A DNA stretch of 64,000 nt from contig NZ_CP126742.1 of NCBI RefSeq assembly GCF_030246945.1, positions 2,852,001 through 2,916,000 of the forward strand, read 5' to 3'. Under the pieces are notes generated by a model that saw only the letters and a program-made list of their open reading frames with translations, did not search any database and was not told where the DNA came from. The stretch comes from Microbacterium sp. zg-Y1090. Its GTDB lineage: Bacteria > Actinomycetota > Actinomycetes > Actinomycetales > Microbacteriaceae. Shown here one piece after another: positions 62,320 to 64,000 of the stretch (its first letter is position 1; each line of letters opens with the position of its first letter). Made by a program: the position numbers and the translations under genes.

Positions 62320-62767
62320 CGTCGTCCTTCCGGATGGTGCAGAGCTGTTCGGCGACGAGCCCTGCCGCCACCAGGATCGCCCCGCCGACGGCTGCCGCCA
62401 CGAGAGTGCTCAACGAGCCTAGCGACGGATCCGACGGGCGCGTTGCGACGAAGGCCCCCATGCCGACCGCGAAGCCCGCAACGGCGGCGCCGAGGATGCT
62501 CGACGCCTTCGCGAGCATGGCGATGCGCAGCGCCTGGAAGGGGTTGACCGGCGGCGCCTCGGGAGAGGCGACCCCGCGGGTGGCCCGTGAGATCGGCAGG
62601 GCCAGCACGATGAGGATCGCCCCCAGCGCCACGAGCAGGACGGGCAGCATGAGCGACGGGGTGAACGTCGGTCGCCCGGCGGCGGTGAGCGCCTGGTCGA
62701 CGATGAAGCCGGCGCCGAGGCCGAGCACCCCGGCGACGGCGAGTACGGCGGCGCCGGTGCGCTTCAC
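62270..62767 (-). CDS. DUF3180-family membrane protein
   Basis: The 165-residue protein has four hydrophobic helices (about 6-24, 42-60, 85-110 and 117-138), the plan of DUF3180. The family is found in actinobacteria, directly after folK, and its function is unknown. The motif NPFQALRIAMLAKASSILGA is conserved in the family. GTG 62767 overlaps the folK stop by 4 bp (GTGA). The C-terminal tail is Asp/Pro-rich and overlaps the next gene by 50 bp. Confidence 0.88.
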   Translation of the reverse strand: MKRTGAAVLAVAGVLGLGAGFIVDQALTAAGRPTFTPSLMLPVLLVALGAILIVLALPISRATRGVASPEAPPVNPFQALRIAMLAKASSILGAAVAGFAVGMGAFVATRPSDPSLGSLSTLVAAAVGGAILVAAGLVAEQLCTIRKDDDDEPPAPGPDTTPSHH

Positions 62768-63318
62768 GATCGCCCCCCGTCGGTCTGCAGGGCGCGCAGA
62801 AGCTCGTCGACGCGGCCGCGGCCGGGGAGCACCGCGTCGGGGTCGACGCTCAGCCACGGCCGCAGCACGAAGTCGCGCTCCGCGGCCCGGGGGTGCGGCA
62901 GCAGCAGCGCGGGATCGTCGCTGCGCACGTCGCCGTAGGCGATGAGGTCGAGGTCGAGGGTGCGGTCCTGCCAACGGGCGGCGCCCGGCACGCGGACAGC
63001 ACGGCCGTGGTCGGCCTCGATGGCGTGCAGGAAACCCAGCAGCACGCTCGGAGCCAGCCGGGTCTGCAGCACCGCCACCGCGTTGAGGTAGGCCGGCGCG
63101 TCGGGGTCGGGGCCGTCGGGGGTGAGCGCGATCGTCTCGATCGGCTCCGAGGCGACGACGTCTGTGGTCAGCGGCAGCCGCGCGAGGCTGCGCAGCGCCT
63201 CGGTCAGCGTCGCCTCCCGGTCTCCGAGGTTCGCCCCCAGCGCGACGACGGCGCGCACCGGCGGCGCGTCCACGCGGTCGTGCTCGGAGCGGAAGCCCTG
63301 CGCGAGTCGGCGGCTCAT
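62764..63318 (-). CDS. folK: 2-amino-4-hydroxy-6-hydroxymethyldihydropteridine pyrophosphokinase
   Basis: The 184-residue enzyme transfers pyrophosphate to the pterin before its union with p-aminobenzoate in folate synthesis. Family motifs are VVALGANLGDREATL near residue 23, PIETIALTPDGPD-like loop 2, and WQDRTLDLDLIAYGD with LPHPRAAERDFVLRPW at about 115-155. All the metal-binding Asp residues (D-R-T-L-D-L-D) are present. An N-terminal stretch of about 20 residues precedes the domain. ATG 63318 overlaps the folB stop by 4 bp. Confidence 0.95.
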   Translation of the reverse strand: MSRRLAQGFRSEHDRVDAPPVRAVVALGANLGDREATLTEALRSLARLPLTTDVVASEPIETIALTPDGPDPDAPAYLNAVAVLQTRLAPSVLLGFLHAIEADHGRAVRVPGAARWQDRTLDLDLIAYGDVRSDDPALLLPHPRAAERDFVLRPWLSVDPDAVLPGRGRVDELLRALQTDGGRS

Positions 63319-63686
63319 GGCATCCGCCCTCGGGTCACGGTGACGCTGACGTCGCCGAAAGGCACCGGGATGGGCGCGGCCGGCTTGTGCACGGTGACTC
63401 GCACCCGCTGCACGAGGTCGCGGGCGAGCACCGTGTCGGCGATGCGGGAGGCCAGGGTCTCGAGCAGGTCGACGGGGTCGCCGGCGAGGATCGCGGCGAT
63501 CTCCTCGGCCAGCTCGCCGTAGTGCACCGTGTCGGCGACGTCGTCGCTGCGGGCCGCGGCCGCCAGGGAGAGGAACAGCACCACATCGGCGACGAACTCC
63601 TGCCCGTCGCGGCGCTCCTCGGGATACACCCCGTGGCGCCCGAAAGCGCGGATGCCGGTGACGGCGATCTCATCCAGGTCGCTCAC
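63315..63686 (-). CDS. folB: Dihydroneopterin aldolase
   Basis: The 123-residue enzyme cleaves dihydroneopterin to the hydroxymethyl pterin used by FolK. Typical parts are ITVTG-like start IAVTGIRAFGRHGVYPEERR, with the conserved H-G-V-Y/F-P-E-E, then ADTVHYGELAEEIAAIL with the Tyr of the active site, and LLETLASRIADTVL. The Lys in VTVHKPAAPIP is the catalytic one. GTG 63686 overlaps the folP stop by 4 bp (GTGA), and the gene overlaps folK by 4 bp, so the folate enzymes are made from one coupled operon. Confidence 0.95.
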   Translation of the reverse strand: MSDLDEIAVTGIRAFGRHGVYPEERRDGQEFVADVVLFLSLAAAARSDDVADTVHYGELAEEIAAILAGDPVDLLETLASRIADTVLARDLVQRVRVTVHKPAAPIPVPFGDVSVTVTRGRMP

Positions 63687-64000
63687 GCGGCCGCTCCGTT
63701 CTGCCAGGCTGCTGCGACGGCCAGCGCGTCGCGGGTCGCGGCGACATCATGCACGCGCACCGCCCAGGCGCCGGCCTGCGCGGCCAGCACGCTCGTCACG
63801 GCGGTGGCGAGGTCGCGGCGGCGCTCGTCGGCCTCGGGCTCGGGCAGCGCCGCGGCGAGGAATCCTTTGCGGCTCGCGCCCACGAGCACGCGCAGGTCGA
63901 GGGCGGCCAGCTGGGGCAGGTGCCCGAGCACGGTCCAGTTCTGCTCGCCGCGCTTGGCGAAGCCGAGCCCCGGGTCGACGATGAGGCGCTCCCGGCGGAT
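63683..64000 (-). CDS. folP: Dihydropteroate synthase, 5' part outside the window
   Basis: The visible 105 C-terminal residues belong to DHPS, which joins the pterin pyrophosphate to p-aminobenzoate and is the sulfonamide target. IVDPGLGFAKRGEQNW, LVGASRKGFL with the catalytic Lys, and VRVHDVAATRDAL near the end, with the H-D-V phosphate-binding motif, are clear. The gene starts beyond the right edge. It overlaps folB by 4 bp and is the upstream gene of the folate/PH operon in this window; folE is expected further out. Confidence 0.93.
   Translation of the reverse strand: MRRERLIVDPGLGFAKRGEQNWTVLGHLPQLAALDLRVLVGASRKGFLAAALPEPEADERRRDLATAVTSVLAAQAGAWAVRVHDVAATRDALAVAAAWQNGAAA

Overview
The window is high-GC DNA from an actinobacterium. 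Gene content and style point to Microbacteriaceae, most likely Microbacterium or a close relative: GC-rich codon use, a folP-folB-folK-DUF3180-PH-PH cluster leading to lysS, a ClpC with UVR motif, DUF4192, DUF2520 and DUF559-like proteins, constant use of the word GGATGCC/GGCATCC, and many genes whose -10 box lies only 6-8 nt before the start codon with no Shine-Dalgarno sequence (leaderless mRNAs). The genus is an inference.

Layout. 1-2.3 kb: two DHA2 drug exporters. 2.4-8.3 kb: a thioesterase and a lactate-utilisation block (FAD/Fe-S D-lactate dehydrogenase translationally coupled to LldP, with a divergent GntR regulator and an operator between the -35 and -10 boxes). 8.5-10.4 kb: an IIC-IIB-IIA sugar PTS permease of the NagE/GlcNAc type. 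11.0-16.6 kb: a type I Wadjet/MksBEF-like operon, JetA-JetB-JetC, with no jetD nuclease gene. 16.7-22.5 kb: maltokinase, a GH13 TreS-like enzyme and a GH36 alpha-galactosidase. 22.5-24.5 kb: small genes, DUF808 and a GNAT fused at its end to a broken VOC gene.

From about 24.4 kb to a tRNA-Ser(CGA) at 36.7 kb lies an accessory region of mostly unknown genes: an EPSP-synthase paralogue that has lost its catalytic residues, an AAA/STAND-like ATPase, a RES/Xre-MbcA toxin-antitoxin pair, a Cys-rich miniprotein, a lipoprotein, and a secreted/membrane set with a long Gly/Ser/Ala/Pro linker. No integrase or transposase gene is visible. After the tRNA come a MarR-SDR pair with a palindromic operator on the -35 box, a DHA2 exporter, L-lactate dehydrogenase, RadA, a circularly permuted ATP-grasp/alpha-E protein with its transglutaminase, ClpC, a DUF2975-HTH pair with three operator palindromes, a DUF559-like endonuclease, a cardiolipin synthase, DUF4192, lysS and the folate/PH operon, which runs off the right edge.

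The most unusual signals are: (i) nine copies, in four intergenic spots, of a 66-69 bp imperfectly palindromic element that sits next to GC-rich tandem arrays; (ii) the jetABC operon without jetD; (iii) the degenerate AroA paralogue; (iv) the consistent leaderless promoter geometry; and (v) several intergenic regulatory structures (DUF2975 operators, twin AAGC-loop hairpins, a GGGGAC cluster) that the genes do not explain.
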